The notes under the pieces were generated by a model. That model saw only the letters and a list, made by a program, of their open reading frames with translations, was not told the DNA's origin and did no database searches. A program made the position numbers and the translations under genes. From NCBI GenBank assembly GCA_033675265.1, contig JAUJYZ010001273.1, forward strand, positions 1 through 64,000: a stretch of 64,000 nt of DNA, in the 5' to 3' direction. The stretch comes from Actinostola sp. cb2023. Taxonomy: Eukaryota; Cnidaria; Anthozoa; Actiniaria; Actinostolidae. Positions 47,501 to 58,589 of this stretch are shown one piece after another; the first letter of the stretch is position 1, and every line of letters begins with the position of its first letter.

Positions 47501-48740
47501 ACTAATTAAACAAATTGAACTAATTACTCACTCAGACCATTGATTGGTTGATAAGAAATGCTCGGAATATAAAAATCAGATGTCTGGACTTCTTGTCTGG
47601 GTCGCGTAATTTTGCAAATACAGTACAATGCCGAGTCTGAATACTTTTGACTTTCTTTTTTTCCGAAAAACGCGATATCCAAAGTTGGGGGGTGCGGCTT
47701 ATCTGCGAGAACATCGGGAATTGGTACCAGAAATTTACATAAAATTAACATAAAAGTATAAAAGAGTACGCACATCATTCTGTGTTTATTACTATTAGTT
47801 ACTCCTAAAAGCATTGGCCATTGGTTAGACGTTAAACAGGCAAACTAAATGTTAATTAATTTTTATGTACCTTGTCAGACAGTTTAACGGTTTGATAAAT
47901 TGTGCCAACGGTTTTACTACAAGACCTAACGGTTTTGCTAAAGTGTTTTTCATTGATGAGCGGATTCACGTGCTAACGCAACATGTGTCAATCAAGTGTC
48001 TCAAACATAACATTCTCACGTGCACGCTATGAACCTTAGATGTTAGAGCTGATAACTTGCTAATCTTCTCTGTATCGTTCCAATTTACATGTAATACGAA
48101 CATATCCCGATAAGTAACCGTAAGGAGTTCGGTTGTGCTCGTTGTATGATGTGAACTGCACGAGACTGAGCAGCTCGGAGCCCTTGTGCCCGAGCTATAA
48201 TACTTCGGATTTAATTCGATACGCGCTCGGAAACTATTTGACCCGTTTGTGGCCAACGGAAAAAAAGGAATGCCCATTTTATAACTCGGGCTTCCTCCAG
48301 AAGTGTCCAAATAAAAACAATTTTTCCAAAATTTGCATTGCCAAACTCGGGGTGCGGCTTATCTGCGAGTGCGGCTTATACGCCGGTGAATACGGTAGTC
48401 TATTATTTCAAACAAGTTACTTATGTGTTGTTGCTGTGCTATGTCTTTCAGTTCAGGCGAAAACAACCGACCAACTGACCCTTTTCTAATTACACCTCAA
48501 TCCCTCAAATAACTTCTTTATTTGTGTCAAGTATTTGAAGACCAAGGTTAGAAAAGGGAGGCTTTCTAGAAGCGAAAACTTGAACTTGAACTGAACTTCA
48601 GTCACAGCCTTCAAAATCCACACTACCACATGGATCCCAATTCTTCAAGCATATCACTTGTGTCTATCCAAAACTTCGAGATTTCAGGTACTAGCTAGTC
48701 GCAACAGGGCACCAGTGTACCAGTGTGCCTGCTTACTAGT
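47501..48740. other. Non-coding; two GTGCGGCTTAT repeat ends
   Basis: GGGGTGCGGCTTATCTGCGAG occurs at about 47690 and 48349. The second copy continues GCGGCTTATACGCCGG to GAATACGG before TA at 48396, as in a TA-targeting DNA element end. No gene recognised. Confidence 0.45.
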
Positions 48741-48744
48741 TTTA

Positions 48745-49015
48745 CTGACAAACGATATTTCGTTTGCCCCAATTAACGATATATCGGTTGCCGCTAAATG
48801 ATATTTTAGTTGCCCCAAACGATACATCGGTTGCCGCTAAGCGATATTTCGGTTGCCCCAAACGATATATCGTTTGACCAAGCGATATTTCGCTTGGTTC
48901 CAAATGATATATCAGTTGACCAAGCGATATTTCGCTTGGCTCCAAACGATATTCTATTTGCCGGGTAAACGATATATCTGTTGACAAAGTGATATTTCGC
49001 TTGCCGCTGCAAACA
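48745..49015. repeat. Palindrome-rich tandem repeat
   Basis: About nine alternating units of CGATATATCGTTTG and AGCGATATTTCGCTTG. Each unit is itself partly palindromic, so the strand can fold into a chain of short hairpins. Confidence 0.8.
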
Positions 49016-49366
49016 ATCAGATTTCACTTGAGTATCGCTGCGAACGCCAAATGTCAGAATGATTTACTTTTGAATTGTGCTTCAAAAACTTCAAATCAAC
49101 GAGAAAAACTTCCAATTGAATGTTTACAATAACAGAGCGAAATCTCGCAATATGATTGGCTCTCAGCCATTGTCAATAAGAGTATAGAGACACTGAATGA
49201 CGAATCGCTCGTGCACGGAGCCAGTGCGTGATTGAAACAGTTTTTCTTTCAAACTTTTTCCTTGTTTTTGGATATTTTTTGACATTGTTATTGTAAAAAA
49301 AATCAATTTGATTTGATTTTCGCTATGCTCGTGATTCCACTTGAGTTTTGAACATTTTATGACGTC

Positions 49367-49368
<2 letters not shown>

Positions 49369-49399
<31 letters not shown>
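49369..49399. repeat. TAGA microsatellite
   Basis: (TAGA)n, about eight units, just left of the Kolobok element. Confidence 0.95.
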
Positions 49400-49720
49400 G
49401 TCAAGTGTGTGTCAATAAGAGTACAGACAACTCAAAACCATCTTCAATTTGTTAAAGGACAACTGAACCGCCAAAATGAACCATTTTGAGAAAAAAGTAC
49501 ATCAAATGGGAAACTCAAAAATCAATTTTTTAGAGCTCATCAAGCATCCGTGTTCTTGTAAAATATTTTCGAAAAGTTCACATCGATCACTTAGAGAGCC
49601 GCCATCTTGTGAGCCTGCGATTAATTACCGCATTTGGTCATGACGTCACAACGTCAGTGTCAATGTGAGCTCCGTTGACTTTGTATAGTATGGAGTAGTT
49701 TTCCCGAGTTTTTCATTAAA

Positions 49721-52071
49721 ATGGTGCACTGCTGTGTGCCAGGATGCACCAATTTTTCTACAAAGACAACCAATATAAGTTACCACAAGATCCCAACCGA
49801 TCCACATCGCCAGAAAGCGTGGATTTCTCGTTTAAGAAGAGAAAATCTTCCGCCATCTAAGTACTGCTACGTCTGTAGCGAACATTTCGAGAAGGAATGT
49901 TTCGAATTGGATCTCGTGGAGCAGCTAACTGGCGAAAAAAGAAAGAAAAAATTAAAGGCTGATGCTCTTCCTAGTATTTTTAACTTCTCAACGTCTACAG
50001 TGTCTGTGAAAAGGAGAGCAACAATGGAAAACCGCATCAAACGACAACGACACAAAGAAACATTGGATCACCTACTGGCCCCAAGTACAAGTGGGATTGT
50101 TGACAGTGATTCTGCGGTGGTTGATGATGAGTGGGAGGACATAGAAGTTCCTCATGTGCATGTACATGTAGTACCCTCAAACACAAGGGACTTTGGAACA
50201 CAGTGCTGTATTGATGCAAGGTATTTCATCACCAAAACTGCCTTGACTCGGTCAGATATTGTACATGTAGATGTTTCCCCTGTAAATACTACTGATGCTT
50301 GTGTTCAAGTAGACGAAGATCGGACATTAGACAAATTGAACATTCTTCATGACCATCCATACTGTATTACTGACTCTAATCCCACAACAGTCTCACCTCA
50401 AAAATCTGTCACAAGTATCTCTCCACAAAAATCTGTCACAAGTATCTCTCCACAAAAATCTGTCAAAAGTGTTCTCTCATATGGCTCGGGATCTTCATGG
50501 TTATCTGATAAAGATGGGAGCGATGATGATGATGGTGATTATACTAATATCAGTGCATCACAAGAAACTGAATCCTCGACAGACACTGAATCTGAACCAG
50601 AGAGCTTTGACACATATATCCAAGAGTCAAAATATTTGGTGTTTGCCTCCTGTTTGAAACAATTGTTCAAGTTTTGCATTAACTGTGGTGCAAGTGTCAC
50701 TGATGTTGACTTTGCATTTACTGGAAGCCTAGTTACTGTGAAGACAACATGTATGAAAGATCATGATGCATTGTGGAACTCTCAGCCAACCATCAACCAC
50801 ACACCTGTTTGGAAATCTTTTACTTTGTTCTTCTATTTTATTTACTGGAAACACTTTCACAAGGATTCAGAACTTTGCTTCATGTCTGGGACTGCACTTT
50901 CTTAGTGAGAGAGTATTTTACAGAAACCAAGATAGATACTTATTTCCTGTCATTAATGATGCTTGGGAAAGGGAAAGAAGAAGTGTTGTCCATGAACTGT
51001 GCAGCAAAGAACTTGTGAAGTTAAATGGTGATGGGAGGTGTGATAGCCCTGGCCATAATGCTAAGTATGGCACATACACATTTATGGACAGTGACTCTGA
51101 GAAAGTTGTTTCCTTCAGTGTGGTTCAGGTCACTGAAGTAAACCTCCTCTAATGCTATGGAGAAAGAAGGGTTTGTGAGGTGCGTCGACAGCCTGGAGGA
51201 TGATGATGTCAGCATCTCATGCATAACAACAGACAGGCACATCTCCATAGCAAGTACCATGGGAAAGGATTACAGTCACATTGATCACCAATTTGATGTG
51301 TGGCATTTATCAAAGTCAGTTGTCAAGATATTGAACAAGAAGGCCAAGTTGAAACAATGCCAAGATCTGTCCCATTGGATACAATCAGTGTCCAATCATC
51401 TCTGGTGGAGTGCAGCAACTTGTAATGGCGATGTGCAGTTGTTGAGAGAGAAATGGGTTTCTGTCTTGCATCATGTAAGGAACAAACATTCCTCGAATGA
51501 TGCCGAGATCTTCCTACAGTGTGCACATCCCCGTCTGAATCGCAGAGAGGTCCGCAGAAAGTGCTGGCTTGAGCCAGGGTCAGCAGCATATGTTGCCTTA
51601 GAAGAAGTGGTCCTCAAACCAAAGCTACTGAAAGACTTGGCAAAGCTCACCCACTTCTGCCACACCGGGGGTCTTGAAGTGTACCACTCAATGATGTTGA
51701 AGTACTGCCCAAAGAGACAGCATTTCTCATACAAGGGCATGGTAGCCAGAACACAGCTGGCTGCCATTGACAACAACCACAACACAGGCAGAAATCAAGC
51801 AGTGATTCAGAAAGGGGAAAGAAGTGGAGAAGCAAGATATCGTCAGTGCTTCCCAAAAATGCACAAACGTTGGGTTGTCAAGCCTGTACTGGAGAATAAG
51901 AATTATGCTTTCCTTCCCGAGTTACAGCAGAAAGTGCTGGAAATGTGTGATGGTACAGAAGACCCTATCCTTGAACCAATTGAAGTTGACTTGCCAGCCA
52001 ACATTGCAAGTGAACCTGCACCTGATAAGCAAGAATTGATTCAAAGACACAGATCCAGGTTTTCTAGGTAA
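49721..52071 (+). CDS. THAP-domain transposase of the Kolobok element, two frameshifts
   Basis: It starts at ATG 49721 with a THAP zinc finger (residues 1-85: CCVPGC, HKIP, KAW, YCYVCSEHF, ending ALPSIF), a C2CH DNA-binding fold that would bind the element ends in the nucleus. Then come an acidic linker with three SPQKSVTSI repeats and the DDE region: NGDGRCDSPG (first D), CITTDRH (second D) and GGLEVYHS (E). A +1 change near 50808 moves the frame from the 49721-50905 ORF to the one ending 51152, and a second near 51141 moves it to 51157-52071; the homology continues across both. Without these, length would be about 780 residues. Either a recently dead copy or homopolymer errors. No intron is needed. 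Confidence 0.8.
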
Positions 52072-52351
52072 TATACAATGTACATTATAGAAATAGAGAC
52101 AATTATTAGAGAATGTATTTATTAGATTTCAATTCCATTGTTTGTATTTTGTTTTACCAGCAGTCACTAGAGTGCAGACAATGCACCATTTTGTGCTATT
52201 TACAGTACAGTTAGTGAAATCTTTCACGGTTTTGGAGTGCGGGCAATATCACAATGATAAACACCGACTTTATGTTTTGTTTGGACTTTGTTCGACAGCT
52301 GGAAGAAAACAAACTGCTTTCTTTTGGTCTTTCTTTGTGTCCTGTGATTAT

Positions 52352-52436
52352 TAATAATAATAATAATAATAATAATAAATTTATATAGCGCTATTTCTAA
52401 TTTACCCAATAGCGCTTTACAATAAAAAGTATACAT
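52352..52436 (-). mobile_element. LINE 3' tail inserted in the Kolobok element
   Basis: (TAA)n then TTTATATAGCGCTATTTCTA and AATAGCGCTTTACAATAAAA, the reverse of the tail at 33069-33146. No coding part is attached. Confidence 0.6.
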
Positions 52437-53218
52437 AATTTTTCCACATTTTTTATATATTTATTCAGAATTTTGGGAACAATGGAGTTGTCACTGAAAT
52501 CTACAAGTCTGGAATTTCACTTCCGCTAATTTTTATTCGGGAGCGACCTCCAGGGTAAAGGAGCAAAAACAATGACTTATGGAATCAGTCTATAAATGGT
52601 GCAAACTCCTTTGTTTTTTCAATTTTTTTAATAAATTATAGTGTCCTATTTATCATTAATTAGCTACTAGTTTTTCATGGTTAGAGTGATGGCACTTAAC
52701 CCGTGAAAGACAATCTAATAGTTAGTGAACAGTCAAATCAAAAGAAAGCAATATATTAGTGTCTAGTAATATCTACTTCCAAGGGTAATATCTGTTTCAC
52801 TAAAGTGCCATCTCTATACCAATTCAAGGATTTTTAAATATTAAAATCATGTTGAAGACAACTACATGTACATAAATGTAATATTTAAATTTTTGGACTC
52901 GACATGCCTATTCACCCCTAGATTAAGCCCATAGGGCCTGGTTCCTGAAAGGCCAATTACTCTTAATCCAGGTTAAAATGAAATACTTGAAATAAGTATT
53001 TGAAAAAAATATAAATAATGCATCTGACATTCCTGTATGTATATATTTATACTTATATATTATTTATACTTATATATTTGTAAGGATCAAAATTTTTGCA
53101 TATTGTTACATGTATGTACTGTGTATCTTTAGATACAATAAGATATTAGATACATGTACAATATTCGTGTCCGTGTTAAGATCTACAATCACGAGCCAAA
53201 ATTTATCATATCCACAGA
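52437..53218. other. Internal spacer of the Kolobok element, no gene
   Basis: AT-rich sequence with TATATATTTATACTTATATA repeats at about 53038-53085; nothing coding recognised. Confidence 0.5.
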
Positions 53219-53375
53219 CAGGCTCGTAGCCAGTATGAGGCGAGCTGAGGCAGTTGCCTCGGTAAAAACATCGCTGATTATATTTATCTTTTAACTGAAT
53301 TGACAAAAAGGCTGACTGTCCACTATGTGCAGCTACTTGTATACAAGTAGCTGCATATATCTGGCTACGGGCCTG
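53219..53375. mobile_element. Small MITE nested in the Kolobok element
   Basis: CAGGCTCGTAGCCAG at the left and CTGGCTACGGGCCTG at the right are inverted, with ACAGA on both sides (53214-53218 and 53376-53380). An inner palindrome GCAGCTACTTGTATACAAGT lies at about 53329. hAT-like ends, superfamily uncertain. Confidence 0.6.
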
Positions 53376-53394
53376 ACAGATGTGCATGTATAAA

Positions 53395-53580
53395 ATCATG
53401 TTCTACTATAATTTTCAAGATAGGACTAAGTTTGGCAGAGAAAATCAAAGTTAAAGTCTATGCAAATCAATATGATTTTGTATCAGAAATACAAGATCTG
53501 CCACGGTTGTGATTTCTATTGTGTTTTCCTCATGAATTATTAATGAATATGATAACTCTATATACAGTGTAGTTCTTGAT
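53395..53580 (+). repeat. Dispersed repeat family B, copy 2
   Basis: Matches 39855-40060 in order (GCAGAGAAAATCAAAGTTAA, GTGATTTCTATTGTGTTTTC, ATTAATGAATATGATAA). Confidence 0.6.
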
Positions 53581-53582
53581 CA

Positions 53583-53871
53583 ATATATAGCTAATTGCAT
53601 AATCGTTGTCGGGTTGAAAATCATAAATCATAGAAGCTGAGACCGCAAGGATGGATGGGAAATCAGTTCATGACCCGCATTACATACAGATATATTCAAT
53701 GTTCTCGTAGTTTTGAAGGTATATATGAGCTATTTAACTAAGATCCTACAAGTCTGGATATAAAGGTCGATCATTTGACGGTGTTATTTGAGAGTTTTAA
53801 TTTCCCAGAATTCCTTTTGGTCATAGCTTTCATGATTTTCAACCCGACAACGATTATGCAATTAGCTATAT
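53583..53871. mobile_element. Foldback MITE nested in the Kolobok element
   Basis: TATATAGCTAATTGCATAAT then CGTTGTCGGGTTGAAAATCA at the left is mirrored exactly at the right end, giving arms of about 50 bp. The TATATA tips make a TA duplication likely. Confidence 0.78.
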
Positions 53872-54044
53872 ATGTCAATACACCATTTATCTATAAAGTA
53901 AAAGATGCATTGCAAATGAAAACATTTGCACTTCATGAAAAATAAACATTTTTAAAAAGAGAATTTAGTGTTTGTTTTCTTTGTAAATAAAATTCAAGTT
54001 TTGTAGTAACTAATGTATCTTAAAGTAGACAATTGCCATGCAAA

Positions 54045-55078
54045 CTATTCATCTGCATAATGAAAACCCTCAAAGACAAAGTCTTCTTCTAATCCAGGGG
54101 GAGGGAAGTGTTGTCTTATGCACATTACCACACATGATGGAAGAACCACTCTAACATCCTTTCCAAGCACTCCCCAGCACCATCTTGCAAATTGACGATA
54201 TGCAATATGGCGATATTGCTTGTGCTCTGGTCCTTCATATGCATCCTTGTACTGCTGTTTATATTGTAACCATGCTGTGCGGAGGACATATTTATTCGTG
54301 CAGACAGGTAAAAAACCAGGATGTTGAGTAATACATGGTGGTGGTTGAATAGCATCCCCATCTGTAACAACTGACTGGCATGTTGCTGCAACTTCATCTA
54401 TCTCTTGGCAGCAAACACACTCGTTCACTCGGTCCATTATCTGGCAGCTTTCACAGGTACACCTGGTAAAAACCCATAATAGTAAAATTATTTCACAAGT
54501 TAATGGGTAAACTGGTTAGTCTAGAGACCTAGAGTTAATAATAATAAGTTCAGACAATATAACCATCAAAAAGTAGTAACTATATAACTTGTGCTAAATA
54601 GCACTAATAAACGAGAAAACAAAGGGTTTTGCACCATTTAGTGCTATTTAGTTAGTCAAATATTTCATGGTTATATTGTCTGTGATATAAGCTTAGGTTA
54701 TAGACCACTATATATTGCTCAGTATTCCATGTACTATGATGGAATCATGTGAAAAAGCAAGTTGACACTTCTTACTGTACAGTGTAAGTCTTATATAGAA
54801 TTATAAACATTTAGTAGTTCAAACTAAGATTTCAACCCACACAAACAGTAAAACATCATTTCAGTGGAGTTTAAAACATACCAATTAGAATTTCTAAGTC
54901 GGTTGTGGTCTTCTTCGTCTTCTTCATCTTCGCTATCTTCGCTTTCCCCTGAATCAGATATCTCGATTTCAGGCTCGAACTGATATGGCTGTAATCCAAA
55001 GTCTTCGCTGTCCAAAAAGTCTTGAGAAAGGTCTGTGGAGCTGTCAGAATCTTCGGATTGTGAACTACTATCTGACAT
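54045..55078 (-). CDS. Acidic protein with P2X7 intracellular (ballast) domain, cargo of the Kolobok element
   Basis: Two exons: 55078-54882 (ATG; donor GTATGT) and 54462-54045 (acceptor TACCAG), 204 residues, no lesion. Exon 1 is a Ser/Asp/Glu-rich region, for example SEDSEDEEDEEDHNRLR. Exon 2 encodes the cysteine-rich domain: NWCTCESCQIM, ECVCCQEI, CITQHPGFLPVC, YRHIAYRQFARWCWGVLG and VLPSCVVMCIRQHFP. This pattern is that of the zinc-binding cytoplasmic ballast domain of vertebrate P2X7 receptors, also found free in many invertebrate proteins. No P2X channel is attached. The gene starts 318 bp inside the right end of the transposon and faces the transposase gene. Its role is unknown; DNA or protein binding during transposition is a guess. 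Confidence 0.8.
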
Positions 55079-55400
55079 GGCTTTTTAGTAGTGGTATAGG
55101 AATATTTTTGTCCCAATAAAATGAGAAAAAGCTTCGAAAACACACGTGAACTCGCCAAAACTTGTAAACAATGTAAGCGTGGTTCAGTATCCAATGACGT
55201 TGTGACGTCACAACCTAACTTTTCTGAGCCCGCGATAAAAGTGCAAGATGGCGGCTCGCTGAGCGATCGATGTGAGTTTTCGAAAATATTTTACAAGAAC
55301 ATGGATGCTCGATGAGCTCTAGAAAGTTGATTTTTGAGTTTCCCATTTGATGTACTTTTTTCTCAAAATGGTTCATTTTGGCGGCTCAGTTGTCCTTTAA

Positions 55401-55847
55401 ACTTATATGTTTTAAAGAATGAGAAATTGACTTTGTTTACGCCCAAACGCGAAAGTATGGAGAACAACCGCAGCAAAACCATGATCGGCACGTGTACAGT
55501 TTTGACGTTTTGCGTTCGCCGTAACACTAATTTACAAGTAACGGCTGCCGGTAAAATATTGACAAAGCAACTTAGTGTGAATTTCAATGTTTCCGTTAAT
55601 AGCAATACGCTGTCTATTCTATAATATGGAAGATTGTATTTTATTTGGATGAATAGAAATAATTATTACAATGATCTCTGTGATCGTACTTTTTTACATT
55701 AGTTTAAAATTACTACATACGGATGTGTGGTTGTTATGAGATCTGAGTATTTTACACTTATTAGTTTAAATTTGACACGGTTTTCTTTGTTATTCATAGG
55801 GCTTTATCTCCGGTATTGACCGGTTGAAGAATAGAATTGAATTGAAT
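55401..55847. other. No feature
   Basis: AT-rich sequence right of the Kolobok element; short frames on both strands without recognisable content. Confidence 0.5.
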
Positions 55848-55930
55848 TGCTCATTATGAATTCACCGGGATGTATCCATATACAGCCCTGAGTTGTATAT
55901 GAATACATCCCGGTGAATTCATAATGAGCA
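55848..55930. repeat. Near-perfect hairpin, 36-bp arms
   Basis: GCTCATTATGAATTCACCGG continuing to GATGTATCCATATACA is mirrored by TGTATATGAATACATC and CCGGTGAATTCATAATGAGC; the loop is only about 9 bases. Confidence 0.85.
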
Positions 55931-56048
55931 CTGAAATGCTATTCTTCATGCTATTCATATAGTATTCATGCTAAGTAACACTCCAAAAAATACCAGAAAA
56001 TGCCTCAGATTGCTTCGTGCGAAAACCTTGTCAAATTTAAACTAAGTC

Positions 56049-56150
56049 AGATAAATACCTCGAACGTCGGCAATAAGCCTATAAATCCGTCGGGCCTACG
56101 CCCCTCGGGATTTATATGGCTTATTGCCTCCGTTCTCGGTATTTATCTCT
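56049..56150. repeat. Hairpin overlapping the end of a minus-strand gene
   Basis: AGATAAATACCTCGAACG and GGCAATAAGCC at the left are mirrored by GGCTTATTGCC and CGGTATTTATCTCT at the right. The right tip touches the stop codon of the gene fragment at 56150-56472. Confidence 0.75.
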
Positions 56151-56472
56151 TACTTCGCAATAATTTTGATGCATGTTGACCATAATTCTTCTTGAATGAC
56201 CTTTGCCTCATTGTCAACATACCACTTTATCACCTCAACTAGGGAATAACGAGAAAAGTATAATAAGCAATCACATCAAACAAGCTTTTTCGGTGCATTT
56301 TAGGATGATATTTACCCTAGATCCAATGTGGGAACCATTTCAATCATAAAACAAATTACATAATACACACCTTTCAAGGCCTGCAACACTTCTGGGTCCA
56401 GACGATCAAGGCCCCCTTGCTTGGCGCTGACAGTACATGGAGCCATAACTTCGATGCCAAATAGAATTTCTG
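56150..56472 (-). CDS. Last two exons of an unidentified gene, BEN-like end
   Basis: Exon 56472-56371 (acceptor CATTAG, donor GTGTGT) and exon 56238-56150 (acceptor CCCTAG, stop TAA at 56152-56150) join in frame. The product reads EILFGIEVMAPCTVSAKQGG, LDRLDPEVLQALKVEVIKWY and ELWSTCIKIIAK. The spacing of G-x-x-G-L-D-x-L-D-P, a helix, and W-x-x-C-x-x-x-I resembles the end of BEN DNA-binding domains, but recognition is weak. Upstream exons are not found; an L1-like LINE lies there (57000-59408), so the gene is probably broken. Confidence 0.4.
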
Positions 56473-56574
56473 CTAATGAAATTAAAGCACAAATTTATTT
56501 GGCTTTTTAGTCTTAGTCGCATTGTTGTATTGCTCTCTGGTCATATATTTTTTTTAAATATATATAATAATAAT

Positions 56575-56715
56575 AATAACTTTCAAAACTTCAAGTCTCA
56601 AAACTTCTACTAGTTTGGCACAAGTGCCAAGACTAATTTATTTATTATGTTCTTGTAACTGAAAAACCCATATTGGGAGGTACAATAAACTATGTATGTA
56701 TGTATGTATTTGTCT
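56575..56715 (+). mobile_element. Retroelement 3' end with (TATG)n tail
   Basis: GCACAAGTGCCAAGACTAAT, then CATATTGGGAGGTACAATAA followed by ACTATGTATGTATGTATG looks like the 3' end of a LINE or SINE. No coding part. Confidence 0.4.
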
Positions 56716-56999
56716 CTTTTCCATATACATAGTAATTATTTACTTACAATAAGTTCTATATCAAATCTACTTTACTATTAACCAACTAATTTAAAGCTTT
56801 TCGTACACTATCATATTTATTTGGGTGGAATAAGAATTTGTTATTTTTGCACGCTATTGCGTATTCTATAGGTTCATAGTATTTAATAAGTTCTTTGTAG
56901 CCACTTAAATTGAGTTATCTTAACCTTGCTTGTATATACGTAAAATTTATATAAGAGAAGCAAACAATTAATTAATGGTGAGTTGTGACTAGAGTAAGA

Positions 57000-57890
57000 C
57001 CCAATAACCATAACATATAAATTCAGTTCAGGTAGGCAAATGTTGAATTTTTTAACCAGTTTGATATTTTGAGTCTCTAAGTTTAAATCTGACTAAATCT
57101 CTATTTAAATATAGACAATTCATTAAGCATCTATATTGAAACCATTTTAGCTTTGTATCTATAGTAGTTTTATAAACTAAATCATAAGCAGCGCACCAAT
57201 CAATAGGGTTATCTGATACAAGTGATTGCCACCTACGTTCTGACGTAGGTGGGACACATTTCCTACTAATAAACTCACTATATACTTGTTTAGAACTAAT
57301 CTTATCGAAAATGATCCAAAAACCGTTGCTTGTGAGCCTTGTCACATTTGAGTTTAATACAAACGTTGTTCCACAAAGATTGTTTTAGAATATTTTTCAA
57401 GTCTATCTCTACTGCCGTGTATAGCTAAGCTCTGCCCAGACTTCTAGAGCATTGCTGTATCTTCCAGTACTTGCTTGTTCCGTCGATTAAATTTACAGCC
57501 CATTTGAAGAGGCTAGCTTTGATCATGCAAGTCAGGGAGTTTAAGACCTCCATCCTTCATCGTTGTATGTGCCAATTAGAGTTTTATATTTAATATCTGA
57601 CTTCTTTCCATTCCATACAAAGTTAACCACCATACCTTCCGTTCTTATCGTGAATGGATTGTTCAATTTTTATATCAAATTTTGGGCTGACTAAAATCAT
57701 AACACCTTTGCTGTTTGTTGAACCATGACTGCCCCATTCAGAATGCCAATAATTTCCAATTCTTTTGAACTATAGGTTTCTTGTAAAAAAGCGATTTGGG
57801 CGTTTTTTTGATGAAGCCATTTAAATACTTTCCTGCATTTAATTTTTTTTGTTCAAGCCTCGGACATTTAAGGACACACACTTTGTGTTT
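57000..57890 (-). mobile_element. L1-like LINE ORF2 with internal deletion
   Basis: Reading down from 57880: CVSLNVRGLN, KVFKWLHQKNAQIAFLQETY (start of an AP-type endonuclease), and at about 57650 an abrupt change to VNFVWNGKKSDIKYKTLIGT and later LKLPDLHDQ-type C-terminal sequence, ending in the 57345-57052 frame (WQSLVSDNPIDWCAAYDLVY, TKLKWFQYRCLMNCLYLNRD). The whole reverse transcriptase core is missing. Frameshifts are present. It lies downstream of an ORF1-like region at 58590-59408 on the same strand. Confidence 0.65.
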
Positions 57891-58589
57891 ATAGGATCGT
57901 TCACAACATGGTTACTCCCTTGAGAGTTCTCTGGTAATGAAGCGATTTGCATAAGGTGGCTGGCTGTTTTAAAATAAATACGAAACAAATACGAAAATCG
58001 ACTTTCAGCTACGATAAATCAGTAAGGGGCCAGAAAAAAATAGCCCACAATGTTTTTTGGGAACAGGTCGGTATGTGCCAGGCACGTTTGTCCAAAATCA
58101 CAAACAAAGACTAGTGATATCCCTTTGCAAAACTCCTAAATAACAATATTGTAGATTATATATTGGTTGTATAGAGTGCATAGATGCGCCGGTAAACTTT
58201 CTTTTGAGAACGATAAATATATATACAAGATCGCACTAGGTAAACAATAATAATAATAATTCAGTTCATATCATAATAATTCAATAGTCCCTTTTCGCGT
58301 TCACAGATCCTGTTGTAAAACCGCTGTACTTATTGACATCAGACGCATTTGTGCAGGGTTAGCCTCGAGTCAGTGTAAATTATCCATAAATATCAACAAT
58401 AACAAGAAAACATGTTGACATAAAACAATTGAAACATTTTTGAATTACACAGACTGGTTTCTGAATCGAGGTTAAGCCTGTACAAATGTGTCTTTTGTCA
58501 AGGACAGTGGCCATCTCTAAACAACGCGAAACTGGAGTATTCATATCTTCACTGGTAAATATTTGAGCACTTAGCCTAGCTAGGTATTC

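Larger units (their letters stand above)
49456..55396 (+). mobile_element. Kolobok-type DNA transposon, 5.9 kb, complete ends
   Basis: TTAA flanks both ends (49452-49455 and 55397-55400). The element begins AGGACAACTGAACCGCCAAA and ends with the near-perfect mirror; the inverted repeats extend about 160 bp (to about 49615 and from about 55236) and more weakly to about 220 bp. A TTAA target together with a THAP-domain DDE transposase is diagnostic of Kolobok as described for this superfamily. It carries two genes on opposite strands, transposase (+) and ballast-domain protein (-), and later insertions in between (52352-52436, 53219-53375, 53583-53871). Confidence 0.85.

Noticed and set aside
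50349..50657. 102-codon plus ORF with repeated SQVSLHKN
   Set aside because: Out-of-frame reading of the SPQKSVTSI repeats in the transposase.
51323..51856. Minus-strand ORFs opposite the transposase
   Set aside because: They mirror the catalytic domain coding strand and have no domain of their own.
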